From assembly GCF_002354895.1 (NCBI RefSeq), contig NZ_CP023439.1:2914001-2978000 (forward strand): DNA of 64,000 bases, written 5' to 3'. The notes under the pieces are model-generated. The model was given only the letters and a program-made list of their open reading frames with translations, did no database searches and was not told where the DNA came from. The DNA is from Thauera sp. K11. Its GTDB lineage: Bacteria > Pseudomonadota > Gammaproteobacteria > Burkholderiales > Rhodocyclaceae. Shown here in pieces: positions 18,185-27,656 of the stretch. The position numbers and the translations under genes were made by a program. Within the stretch, counting starts at the first letter, position 1. Each line of letters opens with the position of its first letter.

Positions 18185-20262
18185 GCCCGGCTCCACGACG
18201 GCACCGGGCGATCGGCGCGGCCATGCTTTCCGGCCTGGCCGGCCTGATCGCCCTCCTCCTCGCGGTGCCGCCTGCCCAGGCCGCGCCGCCGCGGGGAGAG
18301 GCCCGCGCCGACCACGTTCCCGACCAGCAGTGCGTCGCCTGCCATGCCGGACAGGCGGCACGCTGGGCGGGCTCCAAGCACGCCCTCGCGATGCAGCCGG
18401 CCACGCCGGACACCGTGCTCGGCGATTTCGACGACGCCCTCTTCCCGGGCGCAGATCACCGCGCCCGCTTTTTTCGCCGGGGCGGGGAATTCGTCGTGCG
18501 CACCGCCGGGCCCGACGGCAAGGACGCCGATTTCCCGGTGACGCACACCTTCGGCGTCCATCCGCTGCAGCAGTATCTGCTGCCGCTGCCCGGCGGCCGG
18601 CTGCAGGCGCTGACCATCGCCTGGGACGTCCGCGCCCGGCGCTGGTTTTCGCTCTACCCGGAAGGCGGCATCGCCCCCGGCAGCAGCCTGCACTGGAGCG
18701 GCCGCTACCAGAACTGGAACCTGATGTGCGGCGAGTGCCACACCACGGCATACGAGAAAGCCTACGACGAGGCCCGGGACGGCTATCGGACGACGTGGGC
18801 CGAGGGCAGCGTCGGCTGCCAGGCTTGCCACGGCCCCGGCCGCGACCATGCGACCAGCGCCGGGCGCCTCGCCGGCAGCGGTACGGCGCCGGCGGCAACG
18901 CCCAATCGCGCGCTGCACGGCGCGCACGACCAGGTGGACCAGTGCGCCGCCTGCCATGCCCGCCGCACGCGGCTGCAGGAATCGACCCCGCCGGGCCGCC
19001 CCTTCCTCGACGACTTCGTGCCCGACAACCTGCGCGCCGACCTCTACCATGCCGACGGCCAGCAACTGGAAGAGGTGTTCGAATACGGCTCCTACCGCCA
19101 GAGCCGCATGTACCAGGCGGGCGTGGCCTGCAGCGATTGCCACGAACCGCACGGCGGCAAGACGCGCGCCACGGGCAACGCGCTGTGCGTGGCCTGCCAC
19201 AACGCCGACCCCGACACCGCCCGCTTCGCCGGCCTGCAGGCGAAGGACTACGATTCGCCCCGGCACCACTTCCACGCCGCGGGCAAGCCAGGCAGCGAAT
19301 GCGTGTCCTGCCACATGCCGGGCCGCAACTACATGATCGTGCATGAACGGCGCGACCATGCGATCCGCATCCCGCGCCCCGACCTGACCCGCCGCATCGG
19401 CACGCCCAACGCCTGCCAGGGCTGCCATGCCGACCGACCGCCCGAATGGGCGGAAGCCGCGATCGCGAAGCATCACGGCAGCCGTACGCCGCCCGAGCAC
19501 TATGGCGAGGTCTTCGCGGCGGCGCGCGCCGGCCGGCCCGGCAGCGACGCCCGCCTCACCGCGCTGATCGGCGACGGCCGGCTGCCCGCCATCGTCCGCG
19601 CCAGCGCGATCGAGCTGCTCGCGGGCATGGGCGGCGAGCCGCCCGCCGCGGCGCTGGCGGACACCGATCCGGTCGTGCGCACCGCGGCCGCCGCGGCATG
19701 GAGCGCGCAGCCGGCCGCGGAACGCCTCGCGCGGCTGCCCGCGCTGCTGGGCGATCCGATCCGCGCGGTGCGCATCACGGCGGCGCGCGGCCTCGCCGAC
19801 ATCGGCGACACACTGCTTTCCGCCGACGTCCGGACGCTGCGCAGCCACGCGCTGGCCGAGTTCGTCGCCGCCCAGCAGGCCATGGCCGACATGCCCGGCG
19901 CGCAGGTGAACCTGGCCACGCTGTTTTCGGCGCAGGGCGATCAGGCGCGGGCCGGGCGCCACTACCGCCTCGCCATCGCGCAGGACCCGGCGCTCGATCC
20001 CGCCCGCCTGGATTATGCGCAGTTGCTGCTGGCCGCCCGCCGCCAGGACGAGGCCACCCGCGTGCTGCGCGACGGCCTGGCGCAGTCGGCCAACCCGGGC
20101 GAACTGCACTTCGCCCTCGGCCTGCTGGCGGGGCGGCGCCAGCAGTGGGACGAAGCGGCACGCGAACTGCAGCGCGCCGCGGCGCTGCTGCCCGGCGATG
20201 CGCGCATTCGCCGCAATCTCGACATCGTCCTGCGTCGCCTGCAGGCGGCCCCGCAGCACTGA
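18181..20262 (+). CDS. octahaem c-type cytochrome with C-terminal HEAT/TPR-like repeats
   Basis: A 693-residue exported cytochrome. A signal peptide spans about residues 1-37 (GLAGLIALLLAVPPAQAAPP). Eight CxxCH haem-binding motifs follow in order: CVACH, CGECH, CQACH, CAACH, CSDCH, CVACH, CVSCH and CQGCH. From about residue 440 the protein turns into alanine-rich helical repeats resembling HEAT and then TPR units. The architecture recalls multihaem cytochromes related to cytochrome c554/NrfA with a TPR tail. The GTG start at 18181 overlaps the sulfatase stop by four bases; an ATG at 18223 is the alternative. It is probably a periplasmic electron-transfer protein or reductase; the substrate is unknown. 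Confidence 0.85.
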   Translation: MSPAPRRHRAIGAAMLSGLAGLIALLLAVPPAQAAPPRGEARADHVPDQQCVACHAGQAARWAGSKHALAMQPATPDTVLGDFDDALFPGADHRARFFRRGGEFVVRTAGPDGKDADFPVTHTFGVHPLQQYLLPLPGGRLQALTIAWDVRARRWFSLYPEGGIAPGSSLHWSGRYQNWNLMCGECHTTAYEKAYDEARDGYRTTWAEGSVGCQACHGPGRDHATSAGRLAGSGTAPAATPNRALHGAHDQVDQCAACHARRTRLQESTPPGRPFLDDFVPDNLRADLYHADGQQLEEVFEYGSYRQSRMYQAGVACSDCHEPHGGKTRATGNALCVACHNADPDTARFAGLQAKDYDSPRHHFHAAGKPGSECVSCHMPGRNYMIVHERRDHAIRIPRPDLTRRIGTPNACQGCHADRPPEWAEAAIAKHHGSRTPPEHYGEVFAAARAGRPGSDARLTALIGDGRLPAIVRASAIELLAGMGGEPPAAALADTDPVVRTAAAAAWSAQPAAERLARLPALLGDPIRAVRITAARGLADIGDTLLSADVRTLRSHALAEFVAAQQAMADMPGAQVNLATLFSAQGDQARAGRHYRLAIAQDPALDPARLDYAQLLLAARRQDEATRVLRDGLAQSANPGELHFALGLLAGRRQQWDEAARELQRAAALLPGDARIRRNLDIVLRRLQAAPQH

Positions 20263-20277
20263 TCCCGCCCGCGCGCC

Positions 20278-21090
20278 TCATCGGGCGCCGGACGCCCCGC
20301 CGCCGCCCAGGCCCTCGGCGATGGCCTGCGCGGCGGAGCGCAGATCCTCCAGATGCGCCTCCACCACTTTCGCGCGCAGGCCATAACGCCGCGGCCACAC
20401 CAGGTTGATGCAAGCGCGCACGCCGGTCGGCGTCAGGATCGGCACGGCAATCGCATCCAGGCCGTCGTCGAACTCGCTCATGTCCTCCTCCGCGCCGCCG
20501 AACACGGCATCGCGCACCGCATAGCCCCGCTGCCGGGTTTCCGCGAGGATGGCCGCCAGTTCATGCCTGAAGACATGGGCGCTGCGCATGTTGGACGGCG
20601 GCTGCTCGCCGTAGTGGGCGTACACCGCCTCGCGCTCGTCATCGGAACAGAAGGCCAGCCACACCCGTCCCGGTGCCGACAGGAACAGGTCGACGCGGTA
20701 GCCGATGCGGTATCGCGGGTTCATCGCCAGGCCGGACAGGCGGCGGGAACTCTCGGCGATCTCCATCATGAAATCGTTGTAGATCAGCAGGTCCGACGGC
20801 CACAGCGCCTTGCGCTGCAATGCCGCCAGATGCGGCGCGGCGATCTCGGCCAGGCGCAGCGCGCGCTCCGACGGACGCTCATCCACCTGCAGCGACACGC
20901 CCCGCCGCCAGTGGCCGTCGTAGATCGACCGCCATGCCAGCCCGGCCTGATCCAGCGTATGCAGGATGCGGAGCAGCGTGGGCTTGGGCAGGCCGCAGGA
21001 CTCGTGCAACTGCTGCAGCGAGCGTCCTTCGTGCTGGCTCAGCAGGCGCAGCACTTCCAGCCCGCGCTCGAGGGCGCGTATGGATTTCAA
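20278..21090 (-). CDS. IclR-family transcriptional regulator
   Basis: A 270-residue IclR-type regulator. The N-terminal winged helix (SIRALERGLEVLRLL, then LQQLHESCGLPKPTLLRI) binds DNA, and the C-terminal GAF-like domain (from about residue 85 to the end) binds an effector. DAIAVPILTPTGVRACINL is the conserved effector-domain core. The true start is most likely TTG at 21090: GGAGGT lies eight bases upstream and the family homology begins there. The open frame continues upstream through low-quality residues. It is convergent with the octahaem cytochrome gene, so its target is not obvious. Confidence 0.85.
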   Translation of the reverse strand: MKSIRALERGLEVLRLLSQHEGRSLQQLHESCGLPKPTLLRILHTLDQAGLAWRSIYDGHWRRGVSLQVDERPSERALRLAEIAAPHLAALQRKALWPSDLLIYNDFMMEIAESSRRLSGLAMNPRYRIGYRVDLFLSAPGRVWLAFCSDDEREAVYAHYGEQPPSNMRSAHVFRHELAAILAETRQRGYAVRDAVFGGAEEDMSEFDDGLDAIAVPILTPTGVRACINLVWPRRYGLRAKVVEAHLEDLRSAAQAIAEGLGGGGASGAR

Positions 21091-21151
21091 TCCGCCTACC
21101 TCCCGCCGCTGCGGCGCGGCATCTTCGCGGCCGCGATCGGGACCGGCCGTA

Positions 21152-21184
21152 AAAGAAAAAAGGGACCCGCGCATGCGAGCCCCT
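21152..21184 (-). terminator. rho-independent terminator of ppa
   Basis: On the minus strand a ten-pair stem (AGGGGCTCGC with GCGGGTCCCT, two G-U pairs, loop GC/AT) is followed by TTTTTTCTTTT, 39 bases after the ppa stop. It separates ppa from the IclR gene. Confidence 0.75.
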
Positions 21185-21222
21185 TCCTGCACCCGTCCGC
21201 CCCGCGGCGAACGCCCGGCGGT

Positions 21223-21750
21223 TTACTTCTTGGCGGCGGCCAGGCCGTTGGAGATTTCCTGCTTCGCTTCCTCGACCGTGCCCCAGCCCAGAATCTTGAC
21301 CCACTTGCCCGGCTCGAGGTCCTTGTAGTGCTCGAAGAAATGCACGGTCTGCTTCATGAGCAGTTCGGGCAGGTCGTCGGTGGTCTGCACCTTGTCGTAC
21401 AGCGGGGTCAGCTTGGAGACCGGCACCGCGACCACCTTGGCATCGACGCCGCCGTCGTCTTCCATCTTCAGCACGCCGACCGGACGGCAGCGGATGACCA
21501 CGCCCGGCTGCAGCGGGAAGGGGGTGACGACCAGCACGTCCACCGGGTCGCCGTCGCCGGCGATGGTGTGCGGCACGTAGCCGTAGTTGAGCGGATAGCG
21601 CATCGAGGTACCCATGAAGCGGTCCACGAAGACGGCGCCGCTGTCCTTGTCCACTTCGAACTTGATCGGATCGCCCTGCGCGGAGATCTCGATGATGACG
21701 TTGATGTCGTTCGGCACGTCCTTGCCGGCGCTGACCAGATCGAAACCCAT
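21223..21750 (-). CDS. ppa: inorganic pyrophosphatase
   Basis: A 175-residue family I (soluble, Mg2+-dependent) pyrophosphatase that hydrolyses PPi to two phosphates in the cytoplasm. The metal-binding motif DGDPVDVLV is near residues 65-73, preceded by [10 protein letters not shown], and [16 protein letters not shown] precedes that. The C-terminal [19 protein letters not shown] is the usual family end. Length and motifs are complete. A TCCCTCCC-complement (GGGAGGGA) site lies just upstream of the ATG. It is monocistronic, with a hairpin terminator behind it. Confidence 0.96.
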   Translation of the reverse strand: MGFDLVSAGKDVPNDINVIIEISAQGDPIKFEVDKDSGAVFVDRFMGTSMRYPLNYGYVPHTIAGDGDPVDVLVVTPFPLQPGVVIRCRPVGVLKMEDDGGVDAKVVAVPVSKLTPLYDKVQTTDDLPELLMKQTVHFFEHYKDLEPGKWVKILGWGTVEEAKQEISNGLAAAKK

Positions 21751-21835
21751 GGTTCCCTCCCGTGGAAAAAGTGGCCGGATTATAAGGGCAAACCCTGCCG
21801 CGCCGCAGCGCGCAATCGCATCGGCGCAGGTACGC

Positions 21836-22957
21836 TCACAGTGCGCGCAGGAAGGCTTCCAGCGCCTGCAGCTCGGCCTCGTCCAGCCGTAGCGGCTGCA
21901 GCAGCGGCGAGGTGACGGGGAACTTCGGGTCGGCGGCCTGCGCCGCGTCGGCCGGGCGCGGCCGCGGCATGCCGGCGTTGTACATGTTGAGGATGCCGCG
22001 CAGGCTGCGGAACAGGCCGTTGTGCATCCACGGCCCGGATTCGCCGACCTGGCGCAGCGTCGGCGTGCGGAAACGCCCCACGTCCTCGTCGCGGCCGGTG
22101 ACGTCGTGGCGGCCGAGGTCTTCGTACTGGCTGCGGCCGTAGTAGGTCAGGCCGAGGTTGTGGAAGCGGTTGTCGGTCAGCAGCGCGCCGTGGTGGCAGG
22201 TCATGCAGCGCGCCTTGGTGCGGAACAGGTGCAGGCCGAGCAGCGCGCGGTCGTCGAGCGCGCCGCGCTCGCCGTCGAGGAAGCGGTCGAAGGCGGTGAC
22301 GGGCGGACGCAAGGTGCGCTGATAGGCGGCCAGCGCGGCGACGATGCGCGCCAGCGTGACTTCGCCGTCGCCAAAGGCGCGCTCGAACGCCGGTGGGTAG
22401 TCGCCGGTCGCTGCCAGCCTGGCCGGCAGCGCGTCCAGCGCCATCGCCATCTCGTCCGGATGGGCAATCGGCCCGACGGCCTGGGCTTCGAGCGAGTCGG
22501 CGCGGCCATCCCAGAACAGCGCCGGCGCGTGGGCGGCGCCGTACAGAGTGGGCGTGTTGCGGCGGCCGAGCCGGCCTTCGTGCCCGGCCGACACCGCCTG
22601 GGTGTCGGCGAAGGCATGCCCTGGCCGGTGGCAACTGATGCAGGCGACGAGGTTGGAACGCGACAGGCTCGGGTCGGCGAACAGGCGTTCGCCCAGCGCG
22701 ACCTGCCCGGCGGGTGCATCGGGCACGGGCAGCGCTGACAGCGGCGCCATCTCCTGCCAGCGTTCGCCGTCGGGCACCTGCGGTTGCGGCCAGGCCGCAA
22801 TCGGCCGGCCGTAGGCGGCGCGCAGGCAGGCGAGGTTCCAGCCCCCGTCATTGCCACGACAGGAGTCGGCGGCGGGAACCGGCGGCCGGGCCGCGGCGGC
22901 GGGAGCGCACAGGGCGACGGAAAGCAGCAGCGGTGCGAACAGATGTCTAAAGTCCAT
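21836..22957 (-). CDS. dihaem cytochrome c peroxidase/MauG-family protein
   Basis: A 373-residue exported dihaem protein. The signal peptide ends near residue 23 (ALCAPAAAA). The first haem motif is [11 protein letters not shown] near residue 106 and the second [13 protein letters not shown] near residue 252. [18 protein letters not shown] and [20 protein letters not shown] are classical for the CcpA/MauG superfamily. It could be an H2O2 peroxidase or a MauG-like oxidase. It lies 74 bases downstream of the FecA-like receptor on the same strand, an association often seen for iron- or copper-linked MauG-like proteins. A hairpin between them may reduce read-through. Confidence 0.88.
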   Translation of the reverse strand: MDFRHLFAPLLLSVALCAPAAAARPPVPAADSCRGNDGGWNLACLRAAYGRPIAAWPQPQVPDGERWQEMAPLSALPVPDAPAGQVALGERLFADPSLSRSNLVACISCHRPGHAFADTQAVSAGHEGRLGRRNTPTLYGAAHAPALFWDGRADSLEAQAVGPIAHPDEMAMALDALPARLAATGDYPPAFERAFGDGEVTLARIVAALAAYQRTLRPPVTAFDRFLDGERGALDDRALLGLHLFRTKARCMTCHHGALLTDNRFHNLGLTYYGRSQYEDLGRHDVTGRDEDVGRFRTPTLRQVGESGPWMHNGLFRSLRGILNMYNAGMPRPRPADAAQAADPKFPVTSPLLQPLRLDEAELQALEAFLRAL

Positions 22958-22985
22958 GGACGTATGCGCAGTACGTGGGAAGAAG

Positions 22986-23012
22986 GCCGGCCCCGCAGCG
23001 CGCGGGGCCGGC
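22986..23012 (-). terminator. GC hairpin between receptor and dihaem peroxidase genes
   Basis: A perfect 11-bp stem, GCCGGCCCCGC (22986-22996) with its complement at 23002-23012 and a five-base loop. Only CTTCTTCCC follows on the minus strand, so it is a weak or attenuating terminator, or an mRNA stabiliser at the 3' end of the receptor transcript. Confidence 0.5.
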
Positions 23013-23031
23013 TGCGGAACCGGCTCGTGAA

Positions 23032-25794
23032 TCAGAAGCGGTAGCCGAACTCCACCCAGAACTGCCGGCCCTTTTCATAGACCAGCTCGTTGGCGCTGTC
23101 CTCGATCTCGTTGCTGCGGTTGAGCACGTTGTCGATCGACAGCACGACGAAGGCGCTCTGGTCGCCGACGGTCGGCAGGTCGTAGTTGATCCGCATGTCC
23201 CACGTCACCGCCGGGCGGAAGGTGCGCGGTTCGTAGTTGGTCACGGCCATGCCGTCGTAGTCGGCGGTGCCGTTGGCGACGATCTTGCGGTAACTGTCGC
23301 GGTAGCGGAACAGGTTGCCCACCGTCAGCCGGCTGGACGGGATCGAGGTGGCCAGCAGCAGGCGCGCGGTGACCGGACGGTTGAAGTTGTTCGCCGGGCG
23401 GTCGTTGTAGTTGATGAACTTGCCGTCGTAGCGGACGATGCTGCCCCACAGCACGTCGCTGATCCCGTCGTCGTAGCTGGCGTGCGAGGTCTTGATGTCG
23501 TCTTGCTCGACGCTGAAGACGAAGGTGGTCGAAGTGGGCCCGAAGCGGAACGGCCGCTCGCTCTCGATCCCCAGCGTGGTGCTGCGGGCGCTGGTCTGGC
23601 CGCCGTTGCGGTAGCTCCAGCCGCCTTCCGCCGCGGTGCGGCGCAGGATCTCGTCGCGGCTTTCGCGCTCGACCCACTTCAGGCTCCAGATCGCGCCCAG
23701 CCAGCGCTGGCTGATGCCGGCCATGCGCTCGTCGCTGTAGGGCACGTCGAGTTCGGAGCTGCGGTAGTTCCTCCACGACGTGCTGGCGGTCTCGACCCAG
23801 TCGGTGAGCACGCCGCGCGTGAGATTGCGGGTTGCCGACGTCTGCAGCGCGAGGATCTTCTGCCGCGTGTAGAAGGCCATGAAGTTGCGGCTGTAGTAGC
23901 GGTTGGCACCGAGTTCGACGCGGGTGGCGGTGTCGCCAAACACGTCCCACAGCAGCGCGCTGCGCGGCGCGACGGTGGGCTCGGGGGCGAGATCGTCGTC
24001 CTCGTAGCGCAGGCCGAGCCGCAGGCGGACGCGCTCCCACTGCATTTCGTACTGGCCGAAGACGGCGCGGTAGTTGTTGTCCAGGTTGAACTTGCCGGCG
24101 TGGTAGAAGGTTGCCGACTTCAGGTACTGGCCCGGCCAGTTGCCAACGGAGGTCGCGCCCATCGAGCAGTTCTCGCTATCGACGCCGCCGCCCGCGGTGG
24201 CGCAGGTGGTGGCGGACGTGGGCGTGAAGATCATCGCGCCGTTCTGCAGGCGATGGAAGTATTTCTCCTGCCGGCTCAGTTCCAGGCCGGTCTGGAAGCC
24301 GTGCTCGGTGTTGCCGAGCTTGAACGGCAGCCAGTCGGCCTTGACCTGGTAGTACCACGTGCTCTGCTTCTGCTCGATGTCGCCGTACTGGCCTTCCTGG
24401 CTGTTCCAGGCCGTCGCGCTGGAGCGGTAGCCCCAATCCTTGGCGGCCGAATGGCGCCACGTCCGGAACACGCTGGCGTCGGAATCGCGCGAACTCTCGT
24501 ATTCGCTCCAGGTAAGCCGGTGGGAAACGGTCGCCGCATCGTGACGGTGGCGCAGGCCGAGATTGACGCCCTGGCCGCCGCTCTTGATGTCGAACCACGA
24601 ATCCTTGGTGTTGACGATGAAGTTCCTGCTCGTGGCCGGCGCGTAGGAGAGCGCGAAATCGGCGTCGACACCGCTGCCGAGGTTCCAGAACCCGCGCAGG
24701 TACAGGTTCTCGCTGCGCCGCTTCTCGGTCTTGCCGGAATCGTCGCTCGCGCTGATCGCGCCGCCGCCGTAAGCCTTGAGCGGAATCTCGGAAGTCTTCA
24801 GCACGTAGCTGCCGATCAGGCCGAGATTCTCGGTCGGACGGCCCTGCAGCGCGAGGCGGTAGGTCTTCTTGTCGAAGTCGGGCTGCTGGCTGTCGCTGGT
24901 CGACACCGCGTAGTCGGCCTTCTGGCTGTCGGTCAGCTTGTATTCCATCCACTCCGACCGGGTGATCTCCATCGACACCCTGCCGCCGAAATCGCGCGTC
25001 GGCGCGCAGGTGTCGGCCGCCACCACGCCGCCGGAGAAGCGGCCGTACTCGGCGGGGATGTTGGAGTCGCGCACGGTGATGTTGCACAGCAGGCTGGTGT
25101 CGATCGCCAGCCCCTGGCTGGACGAGGACGGGCGGGAAGCCTCGTTCGGATTGGTCTGGTCCGGATCGATGTCGTTGGAGAACGACATGCCGTCGAACAG
25201 GTACTGGTTGTCGTAGAACTTGGCGCCGTGGATGCTGATCTCAGCCGGCTCGATCTCGCCCTGGCGGCCGGTGTGCAACTGGTCGTTGGCGTACTGGATG
25301 TTGGGCAGCATGCGCAGCGCGCTGGTGATGTCGCCATTGCCGGCGCCGATGGCGTCGAGCCGTTCGCGGTCGATGACGTTGGTGCCGAGCGATTCGGGAC
25401 GGGCGGTGACCCGCACCGCGTTCAGCATCGTGGTGCCCGAGGCGTCGCTGGCGGCGGCCGGCTCGATGACGATCACCCCGCCGCCGGTGCGGAATTCGAG
25501 ACCGCTGCCGGCCAGCAGATGGCGCAGCGCGGCAACGCCGCCGTAGCGGCCCTTGAGGCCGGCCGAGTGGCGCCCTTCGAGCAGCGCGGCATCGGACGAC
25601 AGCAGCAGCCCGGATTCGGCGCCAAAGCGGGCGAGCACGCCGGACAAGGGGCCGGCAGGGATGTCGTAGTTGCGCTCGGCCTCCTGCTGGGCGTGGGCTG
25701 CCGTGGGCAGCAGCATGGCGGCGGCCGGCGTCAGGCTGCCCAGGGCGAGAGCGAGCAGTCTTGCACGGGGTGTTCGGTAAGCGCTGAAGCGCAT
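23032..25794 (-). CDS. TonB-dependent receptor with STN signalling domain (FecA-like)
   Basis: A 920-residue outer-membrane receptor. The signal peptide ends near AAHAQ (about residue 36). An STN (secretin/TonB N-terminal) domain follows, YDIPAGPLSGVLARFGAESG to GGVIVIEP, which touches the FecR anti-sigma factor in transenvelope signalling. The plug domain contains IDRERLDAIGAGNGDI and a 22-stranded barrel ends in the terminal Phe of FGYRF. The ATG at 25794 was chosen by signal peptide and AGGAAC site; the open frame runs on upstream into fecR but is not coding there. It is the receptor of the FecI/FecR system upstream. The ligand is unknown, probably an iron chelate. Confidence 0.9.
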   Translation of the reverse strand: MRFSAYRTPRARLLALALGSLTPAAAMLLPTAAHAQQEAERNYDIPAGPLSGVLARFGAESGLLLSSDAALLEGRHSAGLKGRYGGVAALRHLLAGSGLEFRTGGGVIVIEPAAASDASGTTMLNAVRVTARPESLGTNVIDRERLDAIGAGNGDITSALRMLPNIQYANDQLHTGRQGEIEPAEISIHGAKFYDNQYLFDGMSFSNDIDPDQTNPNEASRPSSSSQGLAIDTSLLCNITVRDSNIPAEYGRFSGGVVAADTCAPTRDFGGRVSMEITRSEWMEYKLTDSQKADYAVSTSDSQQPDFDKKTYRLALQGRPTENLGLIGSYVLKTSEIPLKAYGGGAISASDDSGKTEKRRSENLYLRGFWNLGSGVDADFALSYAPATSRNFIVNTKDSWFDIKSGGQGVNLGLRHRHDAATVSHRLTWSEYESSRDSDASVFRTWRHSAAKDWGYRSSATAWNSQEGQYGDIEQKQSTWYYQVKADWLPFKLGNTEHGFQTGLELSRQEKYFHRLQNGAMIFTPTSATTCATAGGGVDSENCSMGATSVGNWPGQYLKSATFYHAGKFNLDNNYRAVFGQYEMQWERVRLRLGLRYEDDDLAPEPTVAPRSALLWDVFGDTATRVELGANRYYSRNFMAFYTRQKILALQTSATRNLTRGVLTDWVETASTSWRNYRSSELDVPYSDERMAGISQRWLGAIWSLKWVERESRDEILRRTAAEGGWSYRNGGQTSARSTTLGIESERPFRFGPTSTTFVFSVEQDDIKTSHASYDDGISDVLWGSIVRYDGKFINYNDRPANNFNRPVTARLLLATSIPSSRLTVGNLFRYRDSYRKIVANGTADYDGMAVTNYEPRTFRPAVTWDMRINYDLPTVGDQSAFVVLSIDNVLNRSNEIEDSANELVYEKGRQFWVEFGYRF

Positions 25795-25919
25795 GGGATG
25801 TTCCTTTCTTCTTCGGATCCGGTTGGAAGGCGGGCAGCGTCGCGCACTGCTCACGACCGTATTGCCAATCGAACGCCGAAAAGGGGAACCGGAAACGCGG
25901 CTCTTCCGCCGCTGCCCGC

Positions 25920-26945
25920 TCAGGGCCGGCGGCGGGGCGGTGTGACGGCGGCCGGGGCGGGGCGGGCGGCGATCAGGATGGCGTGGCGGCCGCGCTCGAT
26001 CCGGACCGGCAGGCTGGCCTCCAGCGCGGCGAGGACGCGCTCCGGCTCCTGCAGCGGATAGGTGCCGACCACGCGCAGCGCGCCGACGTCGGGCATGCAC
26101 CCGATGGCGAGCGGATGCCAGCGCCCGAGTTCGGCGAGCAGTTCGTCGAGGCGCAGGCCGTCGGCGACCAGCACGCCGCGCGCGAGGCCGCTGCGGGCGA
26201 GGTCGGCGCGGCCCTGGCTTTCGACCGCGCGTGGCCCCAGCAGCGCGTACTCGCCGGCAGCGACGACGCGGGTATCGGCCGGGGCCGCGGCCGGGCTCAG
26301 TTCCACCGCACCTTCGAACACGTCGATGCGGGTGTGCGCGGCCTCGGTGTGCACCGCGAAGCGCGTGCCGAGTGCCCGCAGGCGGCCATGCACGGTATCG
26401 ACGACGAAGGGGCGCGGGGGAACGGCCGTATCGGCCGCGGTGTGCACCAGCAGGTCGCCCCGCAACAAACGCAGCCGGCGCAATGCGGGGCCGTAGTCCA
26501 CGTCGAGCGCGCTGTCGCTGCCTATCCAGGCGCTGCCGCCGTCGGCCAGTTCCACCGCCCGGCTCTCGCCGCGCCCGCTGCGGTGCGTCGCCAATGCCGT
26601 CGACAGGCCGTACTCCCATTCCCGCCACGGCAGGCGCAGCGCCGCGAGCGGCGCGCCCAGCGTCAGCACCGCGGCAAGCACGCCCAGCGTACGGCGGCGG
26701 GCGCCATGGCGTGGCACTTCCAGCGCCCGGCGCGCCGCTCCGGCTTGGGAGCGCAGGGGCGAGAAATGCCCGCTGATCCGTTCGACCGCCTGCCATGCCT
26801 GCGCGTGGGCCGGGTCGGCGTCCAGCCACGCCTGCCAGCGCTGGCGGATGCGGCGGTCGGCGCCCGCTTCGCCCAGGCTGGCGAACCAGTCGGCGGCTTC
26901 TTCCAGCGCGCGGGACGGAATACCGCGCTCCATCGGCAGGTTCAT
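25920..26945 (-). CDS. FecR-family anti-sigma/sensor protein
   Basis: A 341-residue FecR protein. The N-terminal DUF4880 region (ADWFASLGEAG to AWLDADPAHAQAWQAV) is cytoplasmic and holds the sigma factor. One membrane helix lies near residues 85-105 (TLGVLAAVLTLGAPLAAL). The periplasmic FecR domain includes DTVHGRLRALGTRFAVHT and IDVFEGAVEL, and the C-terminus has the STN-like fold that contacts the receptor. It overlaps the sigma gene by four bases. Together with the receptor downstream it forms a complete surface-signalling cascade. Confidence 0.9.
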   Translation of the reverse strand: MNLPMERGIPSRALEEAADWFASLGEAGADRRIRQRWQAWLDADPAHAQAWQAVERISGHFSPLRSQAGAARRALEVPRHGARRRTLGVLAAVLTLGAPLAALRLPWREWEYGLSTALATHRSGRGESRAVELADGGSAWIGSDSALDVDYGPALRRLRLLRGDLLVHTAADTAVPPRPFVVDTVHGRLRALGTRFAVHTEAAHTRIDVFEGAVELSPAAAPADTRVVAAGEYALLGPRAVESQGRADLARSGLARGVLVADGLRLDELLAELGRWHPLAIGCMPDVGALRVVGTYPLQEPERVLAALEASLPVRIERGRHAILIAARPAPAAVTPPRRRP

Positions 26946-27454
26946 GTTCCGGGAGCCAGTTCGGCGCGCAGGCAGTGCAGCATTGCCTGGGCCATGTATT
27001 TCTTGACCATGCGTTCGGAGACGCCGAGTTCGGTGGCGATCTCGCGGTAGGTGAAGCCGTCGAGCTGGGCCATCAAGAAGGCGCGGCGCGGCTTGTCGGG
27101 CAGCGTGGAGAGCAGCGCATCCACTTCGAGCAGGGCTTCGATCGCCAGCGCGCGGACTTCGGGCGAGGGCTGGCAGGATTCGGGCTGCTGCATCAGGGCG
27201 TCGAGCCAGGCGCGCTCGATCTCCAGCCGGCGCCAGTGGTTGACCACCAGGCCGTGGGCGATGGTGGTCAGGTAGGCGCGGGGTTCGCGCAGCGGCAGAT
27301 CGACCGGCCGGCGCAGCAGGCGCAGGAAGGCGTCGTGCGCGAGATCGGCGGCATCATGCGCGCAGCCGAGCTTGCGGCGCAGCCATCCCAGCAGCCAGCC
27401 GTGATGGTCCCGATAAAGGAGATCGACGTGTTCCGGGGCATTGGCTGACGACAT
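26942..27454 (-). CDS. ECF sigma factor, FecI type
   Basis: A 170-residue extracytoplasmic-function sigma factor. Region 2 reads LLGWLRRKLGCAHDAADLAHDAFLR with the -10-binding helix following (REPRAYLTTIAHGLVVNHWRR). Region 4 has DGFTYREIATELGVSERMVKKY, the -35-binding helix-turn-helix. It should activate the receptor promoter when the ligand is bound. A Fur-like box lies 66-80 bases upstream of the ATG, fitting iron control. The gene order fecI-fecR-receptor-dihaem protein is compact and all on the minus strand. Confidence 0.92.
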   Translation of the reverse strand: MSSANAPEHVDLLYRDHHGWLLGWLRRKLGCAHDAADLAHDAFLRLLRRPVDLPLREPRAYLTTIAHGLVVNHWRRLEIERAWLDALMQQPESCQPSPEVRALAIEALLEVDALLSTLPDKPRRAFLMAQLDGFTYREIATELGVSERMVKKYMAQAMLHCLRAELAPGT

Positions 27455-27519
27455 TGGGGCTCCGCGTAGGCAAGCAGGCAGGGACGGCTGGCTTGCGCGG
27501 AGGGATGGCGCTGGCTAGA

Positions 27520-27534
27520 TGCGAATTATTCTCA
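27520..27534. promoter_or_regulatory. Fur box upstream of fecI
   Basis: The 15-base sequence TGCGAATTATTCTCA matches the Fur 7-1-7 consensus TGATAATnATTATCA at 12 of 14 fixed positions. It stands in an AT-rich patch in an otherwise GC-rich gap, directly upstream of the FecI-type sigma gene. Fe2+-Fur would repress the system when iron is sufficient. Confidence 0.7.
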
Positions 27535-27656
27535 AATCGGAATTTTACGCAAGTCGACATTGCGAGCGCGCGGCCTCCAATGAGCAGCGGCCGCGCCCGC
27601 AACCTCCAGCCAGCCGCCTTCCGGGGAGCCCCCGAAGGCGGCGTGACAGCGGGCTT

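Noticed and set aside
25795..26829. N-terminal extension of the FecA-like receptor through the fecR gene
   Set aside because: The extension is Arg/Ala/Pro-rich shadow text, while the ATG at 25794 begins a proper signal peptide and fecR is clear in another frame.
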